A model generated the notes under the pieces. The model saw nothing but the letters and a program-made list of their open reading frames with translations. It was not told the DNA's origin and made no database searches. 43,163 bases of DNA from an uncultured Erysipelotrichaceae bacterium (GTDB taxonomy: Bacteria > Bacillota_I > Bacilli_A > Erysipelotrichales > Erysipelotrichaceae). The stretch is from positions 1 to 43,163 of the forward strand of contig CADABS010000014.1 of the NCBI GenBank assembly GCA_902786245.1, read 5' to 3'. A program made the position numbers and the translations under genes. Positions 1-9,633 of the stretch are shown here, piece by piece; position 1 is the first letter of the stretch; every line of letters starts with the position of its first letter.

Positions 1-36
1 TTTCATTTTGTGCTCATTCTTTATGGCTTTTTTCGT

Positions 37-89
37 CGCTCCCCCATGGTACTCCCCCAGAAAGTTTGACTACTCCCCCATAAAGTTTG
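37..89. repeat. Direct repeats, probable end of an insertion sequence
   Basis: Two 19-bp direct repeats, at 50-68 and 71-89, differ at one base; on the minus strand each reads CAAACTTT, one variable base, then TGGGGGAGTA. A third copy of the TGGGGGAG core lies at about 39-47. Clustered sub-terminal repeats like this are typical of transposase-binding ends of IS21-like elements, and the body of such an element would lie to the left of the window. No transposase is visible in the few bases available, so the family is a guess. Confidence 0.4.
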
Positions 90-100
90 GAGATCCTCAG

Positions 101-132
101 AAAAAAGCAGAACCCCGGATGAGGAGCTCTGC
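101..132 (-). terminator. Rho-independent terminator of the pgk-tpiA-eno operon
   Basis: On the minus strand, a hairpin with a 10-bp stem (GCAGAGCTCC pairing with GGGGTTCTGC, two G-U wobbles) and a 6-base loop is followed by six T residues. It begins 24 bases after the eno stop codon. Confidence 0.85.
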
Positions 133-156
133 CTTTGTTCAGTAATTCAGAATCAA

Positions 157-1566
<1,410 letters not shown>

Positions 1567-2319
1567 TTACTTCGTTGCGTCGATAATTTCCTTGAAGGAA
1601 TCAACCTTCAGGGAAGCGCCGCCGATCAGTGCGCCGTCGATATCTTCGCAGGCCATATATTCAGCGATGTTTGTCGGCTTGACGGATCCGCCGTACTGAA
1701 TGCGTACTGCTTCACCTGTTGCCTCATCATACAGCGCCTTGACATTGTCACGGACACACTTGCAGCAGTCTTCCGCGATTTCCTTTGTAGCGCTCTTGCC
1801 TGTGCCGATCGCCCAGATCGGTTCATAAGCAATGACCATCTTGGAAACTTCTTCTGCTGTCAGACCGCAGAGCGAACCTGTCAGCTGGTTCTTGATGACT
1901 TCAGCAGTCTCGCCGGCATCATACTGTGCTTCTGTCTCACCGATGCAGAGAATCGGGATGATATTGTCAGCCAGCAGTCTCTTTGCCTTCGCTGCACATG
2001 CTGCATCTGTTTCAGCATAGTATGTACGTCTCTCGGAATGGCCGATGATGCAGTAAGTGATTCCGACTTCCTTGAGCATCGGAACAGATACTTCACCTGT
2101 ATAAGCGCCGCTGTCCTTTTCATTGCAGTTTTCAGCAGCGATCAGCAGATTCTTCGCATTCTTTACGCAGACATCCAGATCAACATACGGAGCGCCGATA
2201 CCATAATCAGCAGCTTCTGTTCCGGTCAGGACCGCTTCGATACCCTTCATGAATTCTTCTGCTTCAGAAGGGGTTTTATTCATTTTCCAGTTACCGAAAA
2301 TTACAGGTTTTCTTGCCAT
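1567..2319 (-). CDS. tpiA: Triose-phosphate isomerase
   Basis: Interconverts dihydroxyacetone phosphate and glyceraldehyde 3-phosphate in the cytoplasm. The 250-residue protein, normal for the family, shows the active-site lysine in NWKMNK (about residue 13), the electrophilic histidine in IIGHSERR (about 95), the catalytic glutamate in AYEPIWAIGTG (about 165) and the phosphate-binding YGGSVKP and IGGASL segments near the C-terminus. It starts five bases after the pgk stop, so the two are certainly cotranscribed, and it precedes eno. Nothing is degraded or unusual in the coding sequence. Confidence 0.98.
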   Translation of the reverse strand: MARKPVIFGNWKMNKTPSEAEEFMKGIEAVLTGTEAADYGIGAPYVDLDVCVKNAKNLLIAAENCNEKDSGAYTGEVSVPMLKEVGITYCIIGHSERRTYYAETDAACAAKAKRLLADNIIPILCIGETEAQYDAGETAEVIKNQLTGSLCGLTAEEVSKMVIAYEPIWAIGTGKSATKEIAEDCCKCVRDNVKALYDEATGEAVRIQYGGSVKPTNIAEYMACEDIDGALIGGASLKVDSFKEIIDATK

Positions 2320-2324
2320 AAAGA

Positions 2325-3506
2325 TTATTCCTTATCCGGGATAATGGAAATGCCCGGCAGATCCTTTCCTTCCATGAATTCCAGAGAAGCGCCGCCGCCT
2401 GTGGAAATGTGGCTGAACTTCTCAGCGAAGCCGAGGTTCTTGGCTGCGGAAGCACTGTCGCCGCCGCCGATAATTGTTGTTGCGCCATCAAGGTTAGCTA
2501 ATGTCTCACAGACTTCGATTGTGCCCTTGGCGAATCTTTCATCTTCAAATACACCCATCGGTCCGTTCCAGAATACTGTCTTGGCACCTTCAAGTTCCTT
2601 CTTGAACAGTTCAACTGTTGCAGGTCCGATATCGAGTCCCATGAATCCTTCCGGAATTTCGCCGGCTTTGACTGTCTTGATCTCTGTCGGGTTGGAGAAG
2701 TCGTTTGCGACGACTGTGTCAACCGGCAGGAACAGTTTGCCTTCGCCCTTTGCCAGGAATTCCTTGGCAAGTTCAATTCTGTCAGCTTCGAGCAGAGATG
2801 TACCGATCTCGCCGCCCATAGCCTTGGAGAATGTATAGGACATGCCGCCGCCGATCAGAACCTTGTCAGCGATCTTCAGCAGATTTTCAATAACGGCGAT
2901 CTTGTCGGAAACCTTCGCACCGCCCAGAATTGCGACCAGCGGTCTTTCCGGATCATTCAGAGCTTTGCCCAGAACATTGACTTCCTTTTCAACCAGGAAG
3001 CCCAGAGCGCTCGGCAGATGTGTAGCGATGCCTACTGTAGAAGCATGTGCTCTGTGTACAGAACCGAATGCATCTTCAACAAACAGATCGCCCAGAGAAG
3101 CCCAGTATGCACCGAGTTCAGGATCGTTCTTGGATTCGCCCTTTTCATAACGGGTATTCTGCATCAGAACGATGGAACCGTCTTCCTGTGCCTTGACAGC
3201 AGCTTCGAGTTCTTCACCGCGTGTTGCGTTGACAAAAGTTACAGGCGCGCTCTGCAGTTTTGCCAAGCAGTCAGCGACGATCGACATATCGTTCTTTGCC
3301 TTATCTTCATCAGTTTTAACTTTTCCCAGGTGGCTCAGAAGCAGAACTTTTGCGCCGTTCTCTGTCAGATAGTTAATTGTCGGCAGAGCTGCACGGACAC
3401 GATTATCATCCGTGATGACTCCATTCTTGTGGGGTACGTTAAAGTCAACACGGACAATGACATGTTTGCCTTTAACGTCCAGGTCTTTAACAGTTACTTT
3501 AGACAT
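2325..3506 (-). CDS. pgk: Phosphoglycerate kinase
   Basis: Makes ATP from 1,3-bisphosphoglycerate and ADP. The 393-residue sequence carries the N-terminal substrate-binding motif [12 protein letters not shown], the LLSHLGKVK segment, the hinge and nucleotide site [11 protein letters not shown], and the C-terminal [11 protein letters not shown] motif. The start is supported by an AAGGAGG site nine bases upstream. It is the first gene of pgk-tpiA-eno. In many Firmicutes this operon opens with cggR-gapA and includes gpm; neither is here, so those steps must be encoded elsewhere. An extended -10 promoter and a 17-bp dyad lie upstream at 3537-3574. Confidence 0.98.
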   Translation of the reverse strand: MSKVTVKDLDVKGKHVIVRVDFNVPHKNGVITDDNRVRAALPTINYLTENGAKVLLLSHLGKVKTDEDKAKNDMSIVADCLAKLQSAPVTFVNATRGEELEAAVKAQEDGSIVLMQNTRYEKGESKNDPELGAYWASLGDLFVEDAFGSVHRAHASTVGIATHLPSALGFLVEKEVNVLGKALNDPERPLVAILGGAKVSDKIAVIENLLKIADKVLIGGGMSYTFSKAMGGEIGTSLLEADRIELAKEFLAKGEGKLFLPVDTVVANDFSNPTEIKTVKAGEIPEGFMGLDIGPATVELFKKELEGAKTVFWNGPMGVFEDERFAKGTIEVCETLANLDGATTIIGGGDSASAAKNLGFAEKFSHISTGGGASLEFMEGKDLPGISIIPDKE

Positions 3507-3536
3507 TTTAAAAATTCCTCCTTGTTGGCTGTCATT

Positions 3537-3574
3537 ATTATAACACTGCGCGCATGCAATGTGCGATGCACATT
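3537..3574 (-). promoter_or_regulatory. pgk operon promoter with overlapping dyad operator
   Basis: On the minus strand an extended -10 element TGTTATAAT lies at 3537-3545, about 30 bases before the pgk start codon. The -35 hexamer expected at 3560-3565 is poor, but a perfect inverted repeat, AATGTGC-GAT-GCACATT, covers 3558-3574. A regulator bound there would occupy the -35 region. The binding protein cannot be named from this sequence. Confidence 0.65.
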
Positions 3575-3626
3575 ATCTCAATTGCCCTTACTTTCAGAAA
3601 AAATTCACAATTTAAACACAGTCAGA

Positions 3627-3654
3627 AAAAGGACCGGAATCACTCCCGGTCCTC
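3627..3654 (-). terminator. Terminator of the glgC-glgD-glgA operon
   Basis: On the minus strand AGGACCGG pairs perfectly with CCGGTCCT around an 8-base loop, followed by five T residues. It lies 25 bases beyond the glgA stop and insulates the glycolytic operon. Confidence 0.9.
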
Positions 3655-3678
3655 ATGAATACATGTGCAGATCGCTGC

Positions 3679-5130
3679 TTATTCATCCGGCCAGTTGCAG
3701 ATGGTGTAATACAGTTCTTCGTATACACCTGCACTCTGTTCCCAGCTGACATCGGCTGTCATTGCGCTCTTGACAAGTCCCTTCCAGCCCGGCTTGTTGT
3801 TGTAGTACTGATCAACTGCCCAGCGGAGTGTATAGACCATGTCATCTGCGTTGGCTGCCCAGAAGGAGAATCCGTTGCCTTCGCCCGTGTACTGGTTGAA
3901 CGGCTGGACTGTATCCTTCAGACCGCCTGTCTCACGTACCAGCGGCAGTGAACCGTAGTGCATTGCGATCAGCTGACCGATACCGCACGGTTCATACAGC
4001 GACGGCATCAGGAACAGGTCGGAACCTGCATAGATGCGGTGCGCAAGATCTTCGTTATATCCGCAGTAGTAGACACCCTTGCCTTTGTATTCGGATTCCA
4101 TCCACTTGAATGCATTTTCAGCATTTGTCTCGCCTGTGCCGAGGACAACGAACTGAACATCCATCGACATGATCTCATTGATTCTGTCCGTGATCATGTA
4201 GATACCCTTCTGATTTGTCAGACGGGAAACGATACCGATCAGCGGTACATCGTCTCTGACTTCCAGTCCGAGTTCTTCCTGCAGAGCCTTCTTGTTGGCC
4301 TTCTTGCCGGAAACATACGAGCGGACATCATAGTTCTTTGCCAGTCTCTTGTCTGTCTTCGGGTTCCATTCATTCGTATCGATGCCGTTGACGATGCCCC
4401 AGAGGTCTTCTCTGCGGTAGCGCAGAACACCGTCCATACGCTCGCCATAAGCTTCTGTCAGGATTTCATTGGAATATGTCGGCGAAACCGTTGTGATCTT
4501 GTCTGCATATACGATCGCAGCCTTCATGAACGAGATACCCGTATCGAACTTGATCGAGCCGTTGTCGAAATAGCTGTAATCCAGGCCCAGGCAGCTCGGC
4601 AGCATATCGACACCGAAGTTGCCCTGGAATGCCATGTTGTGAATCGTATAGACATGTTTGATCTGCTGGTAGCGGTAGTCATCCGCATAGCATGCATGTG
4701 CAAGCAGCGGGATCATGCCGGTCTGCCAGTCATTGGAGTGAATGATGTTCGGCCACCAGTTGATGAAATAGATCATATCCAGTACGGATCTCTGGAAGAA
4801 AGCGAAACGCTCGCCGTCATCTTCGTATCCATACAGACCGTCTCTTTCAAAATAGCCCTGGTGTTCGATGAAGTAATAAACTACGCCATTGACCGTAGCG
4901 GTATAGTAGGTTGCCGGCTGATCGATCCATCCGGAATGTACCTGGATGGTTCCCAGTCTCTCCAGCTGATCATAGTATTTTTCAATGATCTTCTTATAGA
5001 GAGGAAGCACGACACGGACATCGTGACCGCGCTTGGCGAGAGCCGCCGGAAGGGAGCCGATGACATCAGCCAGACCGCCGGTCTTGATGAAGGGCAGGCC
5101 TTCGCCCGCAACAAACAGAATGGATCTCAT
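3679..5130 (-). CDS. glgA: Glycogen synthase (ADP-glucose type, GT5)
   Basis: Transfers glucose from ADP-glucose to the non-reducing end of a growing alpha-1,4-glucan. The 483-residue protein has the GT5 N-terminal donor motif KTGGLADVIG (lysine about residue 17), HSNDWQTG, TVSPTYS, and the C-terminal GT-B motif PSLYEPCGIGQLIAM with the catalytic glutamate pair region. Length is normal. It is third in glgC-glgD-glgA, 19 bases after glgD, and the operon ends in a strong terminator just downstream. Start codon is the first ATG after the glgD stop, with an AGGAG site nearby. No anomalies seen. Confidence 0.97.
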   Translation of the reverse strand: MRSILFVAGEGLPFIKTGGLADVIGSLPAALAKRGHDVRVVLPLYKKIIEKYYDQLERLGTIQVHSGWIDQPATYYTATVNGVVYYFIEHQGYFERDGLYGYEDDGERFAFFQRSVLDMIYFINWWPNIIHSNDWQTGMIPLLAHACYADDYRYQQIKHVYTIHNMAFQGNFGVDMLPSCLGLDYSYFDNGSIKFDTGISFMKAAIVYADKITTVSPTYSNEILTEAYGERMDGVLRYRREDLWGIVNGIDTNEWNPKTDKRLAKNYDVRSYVSGKKANKKALQEELGLEVRDDVPLIGIVSRLTNQKGIYMITDRINEIMSMDVQFVVLGTGETNAENAFKWMESEYKGKGVYYCGYNEDLAHRIYAGSDLFLMPSLYEPCGIGQLIAMHYGSLPLVRETGGLKDTVQPFNQYTGEGNGFSFWAANADDMVYTLRWAVDQYYNNKPGWKGLVKSAMTADVSWEQSAGVYEELYYTICNWPDE

Positions 5131-5149
5131 AATAGTCTCCTCAATCTAA

Positions 5150-6262
5150 TCAGATACGATCTCTTCTCTTAACGTATACCGGATTCTCATCCGTGCCCTT
5201 GAGTTCCTTGACATGATGGATGATGGCATACTTATCTACGACAACATGGTCGAGCTTCGCCTTTTCACCGATATAGGCACCCGGCAGGATGATGCAGTTC
5301 TTGACGACTGCGCCCTTGCGGATCGTGACATTACGGCTGATGATGGAATCCTGAACCTTGCCTTCAATGACAGAACCGTTCGCAACAACAGAACCGGTAA
5401 CACTGGAGCCTTCCTCATACTTCGTCGGGCTTGTATCCTTTGTCTGTGTATAGATCGGCCATCCTGCCTTGAAGAGGCCCTGTGCTGTTCCTCTGTCCTT
5501 CAGCAGCATGCTGACGCGGAAGTATTCGCTCAGGCTGTTGATGCAGGCAACAAATCCCTTGATGCCGTAGCCGCGGATATCGAGATCATTGACGGAATCT
5601 CTGAGAATATCCTTGAACCAGTACAGAGAAGAAGTAGCCGCAGCTTTCTTCACCAGTTCGATGAAGAGCTTCTTTGTCATGATATATGCTTCCAGAGAAA
5701 CGTTCTTTGTCTTTGTGTTGCCGCGGTTCTTGTCAAAAGCAGTAACGCCTCTTCTCTTGTCCAGTGTCAGGACATCGCAGCCCAGGAAGCTTGTCTTTGC
5801 TTCATTTGTGCTTGTGTACAGAACAGTGACATCTGCACCGCTGCTGATGTGCTGTTCCAGAACCGGATTGAAATCCAGGCTGTAAATGAAGTAGCTCGGC
5901 GCAACGATGACATACGGATTGTGATCTTCTTCGATGTACTGCATGTTCAGCATGAAGTTTGCAACGTCATGGTTGTATACAGGAGAGGAGAAGCTCTTCT
6001 CACCATACAGAATACGCAGCTTGCCGCGCTTCGAGTTGATGTTGTAATGCGTACCGTTGCCCAGATGCTCAATCAGGTTGCGGGGTTTTTCCTTGCAGTA
6101 GACCTGAACATTGTCTATGCCGGAATTTGTCATGTTAGAGAGAATGAAGTCAATAACACGATATCTTCCCATAATTGCAACCGCCGGAACCGGACGATAA
6201 TCGCCAAGACCTTCAATATTGGCTGTTGTATCTTCGAAATTAATAATTCCCAGTGCGTTCAT
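5150..6262 (-). CDS. glgD: GlgD, non-catalytic subunit of ADP-glucose pyrophosphorylase
   Basis: GlgD is the Firmicutes partner subunit of GlgC; the heterotetramer makes ADP-glucose from glucose 1-phosphate and ATP. This 370-residue protein aligns with GlgC over the nucleotidyltransferase region (RYRVIDFILSNMTNSGI matches Glg[16 protein letters not shown]) and ends in a left-handed beta-helix with hexapeptide-like repeats (SSVTGSVVANGSVIEGKVQ). The GGRGTRL nucleotide loop of GlgC is replaced by a sequence without it (residues 10-25), the usual sign that GlgD is not itself catalytic. It sits 12 bases after glgC and 19 before glgA. Confidence 0.95.
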   Translation of the reverse strand: MNALGIINFEDTTANIEGLGDYRPVPAVAIMGRYRVIDFILSNMTNSGIDNVQVYCKEKPRNLIEHLGNGTHYNINSKRGKLRILYGEKSFSSPVYNHDVANFMLNMQYIEEDHNPYVIVAPSYFIYSLDFNPVLEQHISSGADVTVLYTSTNEAKTSFLGCDVLTLDKRRGVTAFDKNRGNTKTKNVSLEAYIMTKKLFIELVKKAAATSSLYWFKDILRDSVNDLDIRGYGIKGFVACINSLSEYFRVSMLLKDRGTAQGLFKAGWPIYTQTKDTSPTKYEEGSSVTGSVVANGSVIEGKVQDSIISRNVTIRKGAVVKNCIILPGAYIGEKAKLDHVVVDKYAIIHHVKELKGTDENPVYVKRRDRI

Positions 6263-6274
6263 CTCTGATTCCTC

Positions 6275-7408
6275 CTACTCCACATACTTGCTGGCAACCA
6301 GTTCGATGTGTTCGCTGTCTGCCGATCCGACAACTGCACCCGGTGCGATTTCAACATCGTCTGCTACGATGCAGCGGGTAACCTTTGCGCCTTCGCCGAT
6401 CTTTGCGCCAGGGTTGACAACAGAGTCGATGACCTTTGCGCCTTTTCCGATCAGGCAGTTCGTTCCGAGAACGGAATTCTTGACAGTGCCGAGAACAACG
6501 CTTCCCTGTGTAATATAGGAATTCTCGATCTTCGCATCTTCACCGATGAACTGCGGCAGAGCATTGACGTCTTCCGTATAGATCTTCCACTGTTCGTTTC
6601 CGAGATCCAGCTCGTTGTTGTTCTTCAGCAGGTCCATATTGGATTCCCACAGAGAATCAACAGTTCCTACATCCTTCCAGTAGCCATTGAAGCGGTAAGC
6701 TGTCAGCTTTCTGTTATCGTTCAGATATGCAGGAATGATATCCTTGCCGAAGTCATGGCTGCTGTTTTCATTCTTGTCATCTGCGAGCAGATACTTGCGC
6801 AGTGTCTTGTATGTGAAGATATAAATACCCATCGATGCCAGATTTGACTTCGGATGTGCAGGCTTCTCTTCGAATTCATAAATCATGTCGTCCTTGTCAC
6901 AGTTCATGATTCCGAAACGGGTAGCTTCCTTCAGGGAAACCTGAAGAACAGCGATCGTTGCGTCTGCCTGTTTTTCCTGATGATACTTCAGCATCTTGTC
7001 GTAATCCATCTTGTAGATATGGTCGCCTGAAAGAATCAGAACATATTCCGGATCAACCTGATCCAGGAAGTCGATATTCTGGGTAATAGCGTCCGCAGTG
7101 CCTCTGTAAACTTCAAAACCCTTCTGGTCTCTTTCACGCGGTGTCAGAACGTAAACGCCGCCGTCATTCGTATCCAGACCCCAGAACTGGTCTTTTGCGA
7201 CATACGCATTTAAAAGCACTGATTCATACTGTGTCAGTACGCCGACAGTTGAAATGCCGGAGTTAGCACAGTTGCTGAGTGGAAAGTCGATGATCCGGTA
7301 CTTGCCACCGAAATGAACAGCCGGCTTTGCGACTTTTTTGGTCAGGTCCAAGAGACGGGTACCTCTGCCGCCCGCAAGGATCATGGCCACCATTGTGTTA
7401 GCTCTCAT
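6275..7408 (-). CDS. glgC: Glucose-1-phosphate adenylyltransferase, catalytic subunit
   Basis: Commits glucose 1-phosphate to glycogen by forming ADP-glucose. The 377-residue protein has the nucleotide loop [10 protein letters not shown] at residues 8-17, the substrate region [19 protein letters not shown], and the active-site segment [12 protein letters not shown], followed by a beta-helix C-terminal domain. I place the start at the ATG at 7408 (MRANTMVAM) because an AGGAGG site lies seven to eight bases before it; an upstream in-frame ATG at 7444 would overlap the -10 region and has no such site. First gene of glgC-glgD-glgA, with a promoter and a cre-like site upstream. Confidence 0.97.
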   Translation of the reverse strand: MRANTMVAMILAGGRGTRLLDLTKKVAKPAVHFGGKYRIIDFPLSNCANSGISTVGVLTQYESVLLNAYVAKDQFWGLDTNDGGVYVLTPRERDQKGFEVYRGTADAITQNIDFLDQVDPEYVLILSGDHIYKMDYDKMLKYHQEKQADATIAVLQVSLKEATRFGIMNCDKDDMIYEFEEKPAHPKSNLASMGIYIFTYKTLRKYLLADDKNENSSHDFGKDIIPAYLNDNRKLTAYRFNGYWKDVGTVDSLWESNMDLLKNNNELDLGNEQWKIYTEDVNALPQFIGEDAKIENSYITQGSVVLGTVKNSVLGTNCLIGKGAKVIDSVVNPGAKIGEGAKVTRCIVADDVEIAPGAVVGSADSEHIELVASKYVE

Positions 7409-7446
7409 TATCTTGCCTCCTGCTACACTTTCGTAATTCTGCAATT

Positions 7447-7496
7447 ATTATATCGCATTGATATTACCTTTTGATAAGCGAAAACGTTTTTTATCA
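7447..7496 (-). promoter_or_regulatory. glgC promoter -10 with cre-like/dyad element upstream
   Basis: A TATAAT hexamer on the minus strand lies at 7447-7452, about 40 bases before the glgC start; the -35 is weak. Upstream, at 7472-7496, TGATAA and TTATCA form an inverted repeat surrounding the palindrome AAAACGTTTT. The sequence CGAAAACGTTTTTT matches 11 of 14 positions of the CcpA operator pattern (TGAAAACGTTTTCA as ideal). It lacks a T tail, so a terminator is less likely. Confidence 0.5.
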
Positions 7497-7510
7497 GTAT
7501 TTTTCTTACT

Positions 7511-7759
7511 TTATGCACCATTCCAGGTCCTGATCAGCAGAAATATAATGCCGATGGCTGTCAGAACCGCAAGAACAGCGCAGATGATTTTTTCTGTCCG
7601 GGAAGGTTCGCGGGTTTCGATCATCCATTCCGAAGAAGGACCGAAACGCGAAGGCATCCGTTCATTTTCATTCTTTTTCCGCAGTCTTCCGAACAGCCGG
7701 TAAACATACAGCCGGATCCGCACAGATACTTTCTGCAGGAAAGACGCTTTTTCATCCAC
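7511..7759 (-). CDS. Small basic protein with one C-terminal membrane segment
   Basis: I do not recognise this 82-residue protein. I start it at the GTG at 7759, which overlaps the folC stop codon by eight bases and has GGGGG ten bases upstream, so it is probably translationally coupled to folC. The N-terminal half is strongly basic (RLFGRLRKKNENER), the middle is polar, and a single hydrophobic helix of about 20 residues (IICAVLAVLTAIGIIFLLI) lies just before the end, RTWNGA. That layout suggests a tail-anchored membrane protein with its N-terminus in the cytoplasm. No catalytic motif is visible. A longer reading frame upstream overlaps folC and is unlikely to be used. Confidence 0.6.
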   Translation of the reverse strand: MDEKASFLQKVSVRIRLYVYRLFGRLRKKNENERMPSRFGPSSEWMIETREPSRTEKIICAVLAVLTAIGIIFLLIRTWNGA

Positions 7760-8966
7760 AGTGCTTTTTCCCCCATTCTCTGACCATCGATATGAAATAC
7801 AGAGAACCCGTGATGACCAGCGAACCTGTACCGCTGCGCCGCAGACCCTCTTCAATTGCTTCCTGCCAGTCATTGATGCGGATTGCCGCATCGCTGAGAT
7901 TTTCCACCGCAGATGCACTTCTGGCATTGTCAAAATGCGTCAGGATCAATGTACTGCAGACATTCTCAAGAACCGAAACCATCTTCTTTCCTTCTTTATC
8001 CGCCAGACAGCTGAATACGCAGACCACCGGTTCTTTCAGATTCTTCATCGATTCTGCCAGAGCCCGGGCACCCTCTTCGTTATGCGCACCGTCAATGATG
8101 ATCAGCGGATCCCGGCAGATCGTCTCAAAGCGTCCTGCCCAGGCACTGTCATATACCGCTTTTCTGACTGCTTCCGAAGAAATATCAACCCCCAGCATCC
8201 AGGCACTGTGCAGTGCCAGTGCCGCATTGTCTTTCTGATAGACCGCTCCCTGGATTTCAAACGGATGTCCGTGGCAGATAAAAGAATGTTCCCCGGTGCT
8301 GCGGTACTGCAGAAAAGACACCGCTCCGTGTTTCCGTTTTGCCTGGGCCTGAATCACTGCCCGGGCCTGACCGCTGATCATGCCGGCTGCGCAGTGTCCG
8401 TACTCCATGATAATGCCGGCCTTTTCATATGCGATCTGGCTCAGCCTGGAACCGAGTATCTCCATATGATCCATGCCGATCGTCGTGATCACGCACAGTT
8501 CGGGATTCCGGATGACATTGGTCGTATCCAGACGTCCGCCAAGACCTGTTTCGATCAGAGCGATATCCACTTTCATATCGCGGAACCAGGTAAATGCGAT
8601 CACCGCCGCAATTTCAAACATGCCGAGATCATATGTATCGATATCGTCCATGTATCTGTCCAGATACATCTGATACGTATCTGCCGGGATCCATTTTCCG
8701 TTGATCCGGATCCTGTCGTAATGCTCTTCCAGATGCGGGGAAGTATAGGTGCCGACCGTATATCCGTCTGCCATCAGAATATCGCACAGATAATTCGTCG
8801 TGCTGCCTTTGCCGTTTGTCCCGGCAATATGCACCGTCCGGACAGCGTCCTGGGGATTGCCTGCTTTTGCCAGAACCGTTCTGACAGGCAAAAGGCCATG
8901 GCGCGGATTTTTCCTGCCCATGACCCAGTTCACATCTCTTTTTATATTCTTCTCAGTGTTTTTCAT
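7752..8966 (-). CDS. folC: Folylpolyglutamate synthase / Mur ligase family protein
   Basis: Adds glutamates to folates (and in bifunctional members makes dihydrofolate) using ATP. The 404-residue protein has the P-loop GTNGKGST at residues 48-55, the TSPHLEE and RIRING region typical of FolC, the ETGLGGRLDTTN motif, TTIGMDHMEILG, and the IDGAHNEEGA motif of the C-terminal domain. I start it at 8966 (MKNTEK); it overlaps the ung stop by 14 bases. An earlier in-frame start would lie deeper in ung. It belongs to the string DUF885-ung-folC-small membrane protein. Whether it has dihydrofolate synthase activity cannot be decided from sequence. Confidence 0.92.
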   Translation of the reverse strand: MKNTEKNIKRDVNWVMGRKNPRHGLLPVRTVLAKAGNPQDAVRTVHIAGTNGKGSTTNYLCDILMADGYTVGTYTSPHLEEHYDRIRINGKWIPADTYQMYLDRYMDDIDTYDLGMFEIAAVIAFTWFRDMKVDIALIETGLGGRLDTTNVIRNPELCVITTIGMDHMEILGSRLSQIAYEKAGIIMEYGHCAAGMISGQARAVIQAQAKRKHGAVSFLQYRSTGEHSFICHGHPFEIQGAVYQKDNAALALHSAWMLGVDISSEAVRKAVYDSAWAGRFETICRDPLIIIDGAHNEEGARALAESMKNLKEPVVCVFSCLADKEGKKMVSVLENVCSTLILTHFDNARSASAVENLSDAAIRINDWQEAIEEGLRRSGTGSLVITGSLYFISMVREWGKKHCG

Positions 8967-9633
8967 AGATATCCGGGATCTGCCAGTCAACCGGTTCTCT
9001 GCCGCAGGACTGCAGATATTCATTTGCTCTGCGGAAATGTCCGCAGCCGAAGAACCCGTTATACGCGGAAAGCGGTGAAGGATGCGGTGCTTCCAGCACC
9101 AGGTGTTTTGAATGGTCGATCATTGCCGCCTTGGAACGGGCATCCCTGCCCCACAGCAGGAATACGACATGTTCCGTATCGTTGCTGATCTTGGCAATCG
9201 CATGATCCGTAAATGTTTCCCAGCCCCGTCCGGCATGCGAGCGGGGTGAAGAATCCCGGACCGTCATGACCGTATTCAGAAGAAACACACCCTGCTGTGC
9301 CCATGGCATCAGATAGCCGTTATCGGGAATCCTGCAGCCGAGCTCCTGCTGCAGTTCTTTGTAGATATTCTGCAGACTCGGCGGCACTGCACAGCCCGGA
9401 CTGACAGAAAAGCACAGTCCGTGCGCCTGTCCTTTCTGGTGATAGGGATCCTGTCCCAGAATGACCGCTTTGATCTGCGGCAGATCGCATGCCTCAAACG
9501 CAGCGAATACCTGCTGCTTGGGCGGATATACCGGGCCGCGCTCATACTCTTCATGCACGAATGCGGCCAGTGTTCTGAAATACGGTTCCTGCCATTCCGC
9601 CCGGAGCCAGTCCGTCCAGTGATTCTTTCTCAT
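8953..9633 (-). CDS. ung: Uracil-DNA glycosylase, family 1
   Basis: Removes uracil from DNA to start base excision repair. The 226-residue protein has the water-activating motif GQDPYH at residues 60-65, the uracil pocket FSVSPGCAVPPSLQNIYKEL, the WAQQGVFLLN segment and the DNA-intercalation loop HPSPLSA near residue 187. Length is normal. Its ATG overlaps the stop of the upstream DUF885 gene by four bases and its end overlaps folC, so the three are translationally coupled. The association of a DNA repair gene with pulA and a secreted protein looks like simple operon neighbourhood. Confidence 0.97.
   Translation of the reverse strand: MRKNHWTDWLRAEWQEPYFRTLAAFVHEEYERGPVYPPKQQVFAAFEACDLPQIKAVILGQDPYHQKGQAHGLCFSVSPGCAVPPSLQNIYKELQQELGCRIPDNGYLMPWAQQGVFLLNTVMTVRDSSPRSHAGRGWETFTDHAIAKISNDTEHVVFLLWGRDARSKAAMIDHSKHLVLEAPHPSPLSAYNGFFGCGHFRRANEYLQSCGREPVDWQIPDIYEKH

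Noticed and set aside
7472-7496. Terminator for the small membrane protein gene
   Set aside because: The inverted repeat is AT-rich and is followed by AAAAGG instead of a T run, so a regulatory site is more likely.
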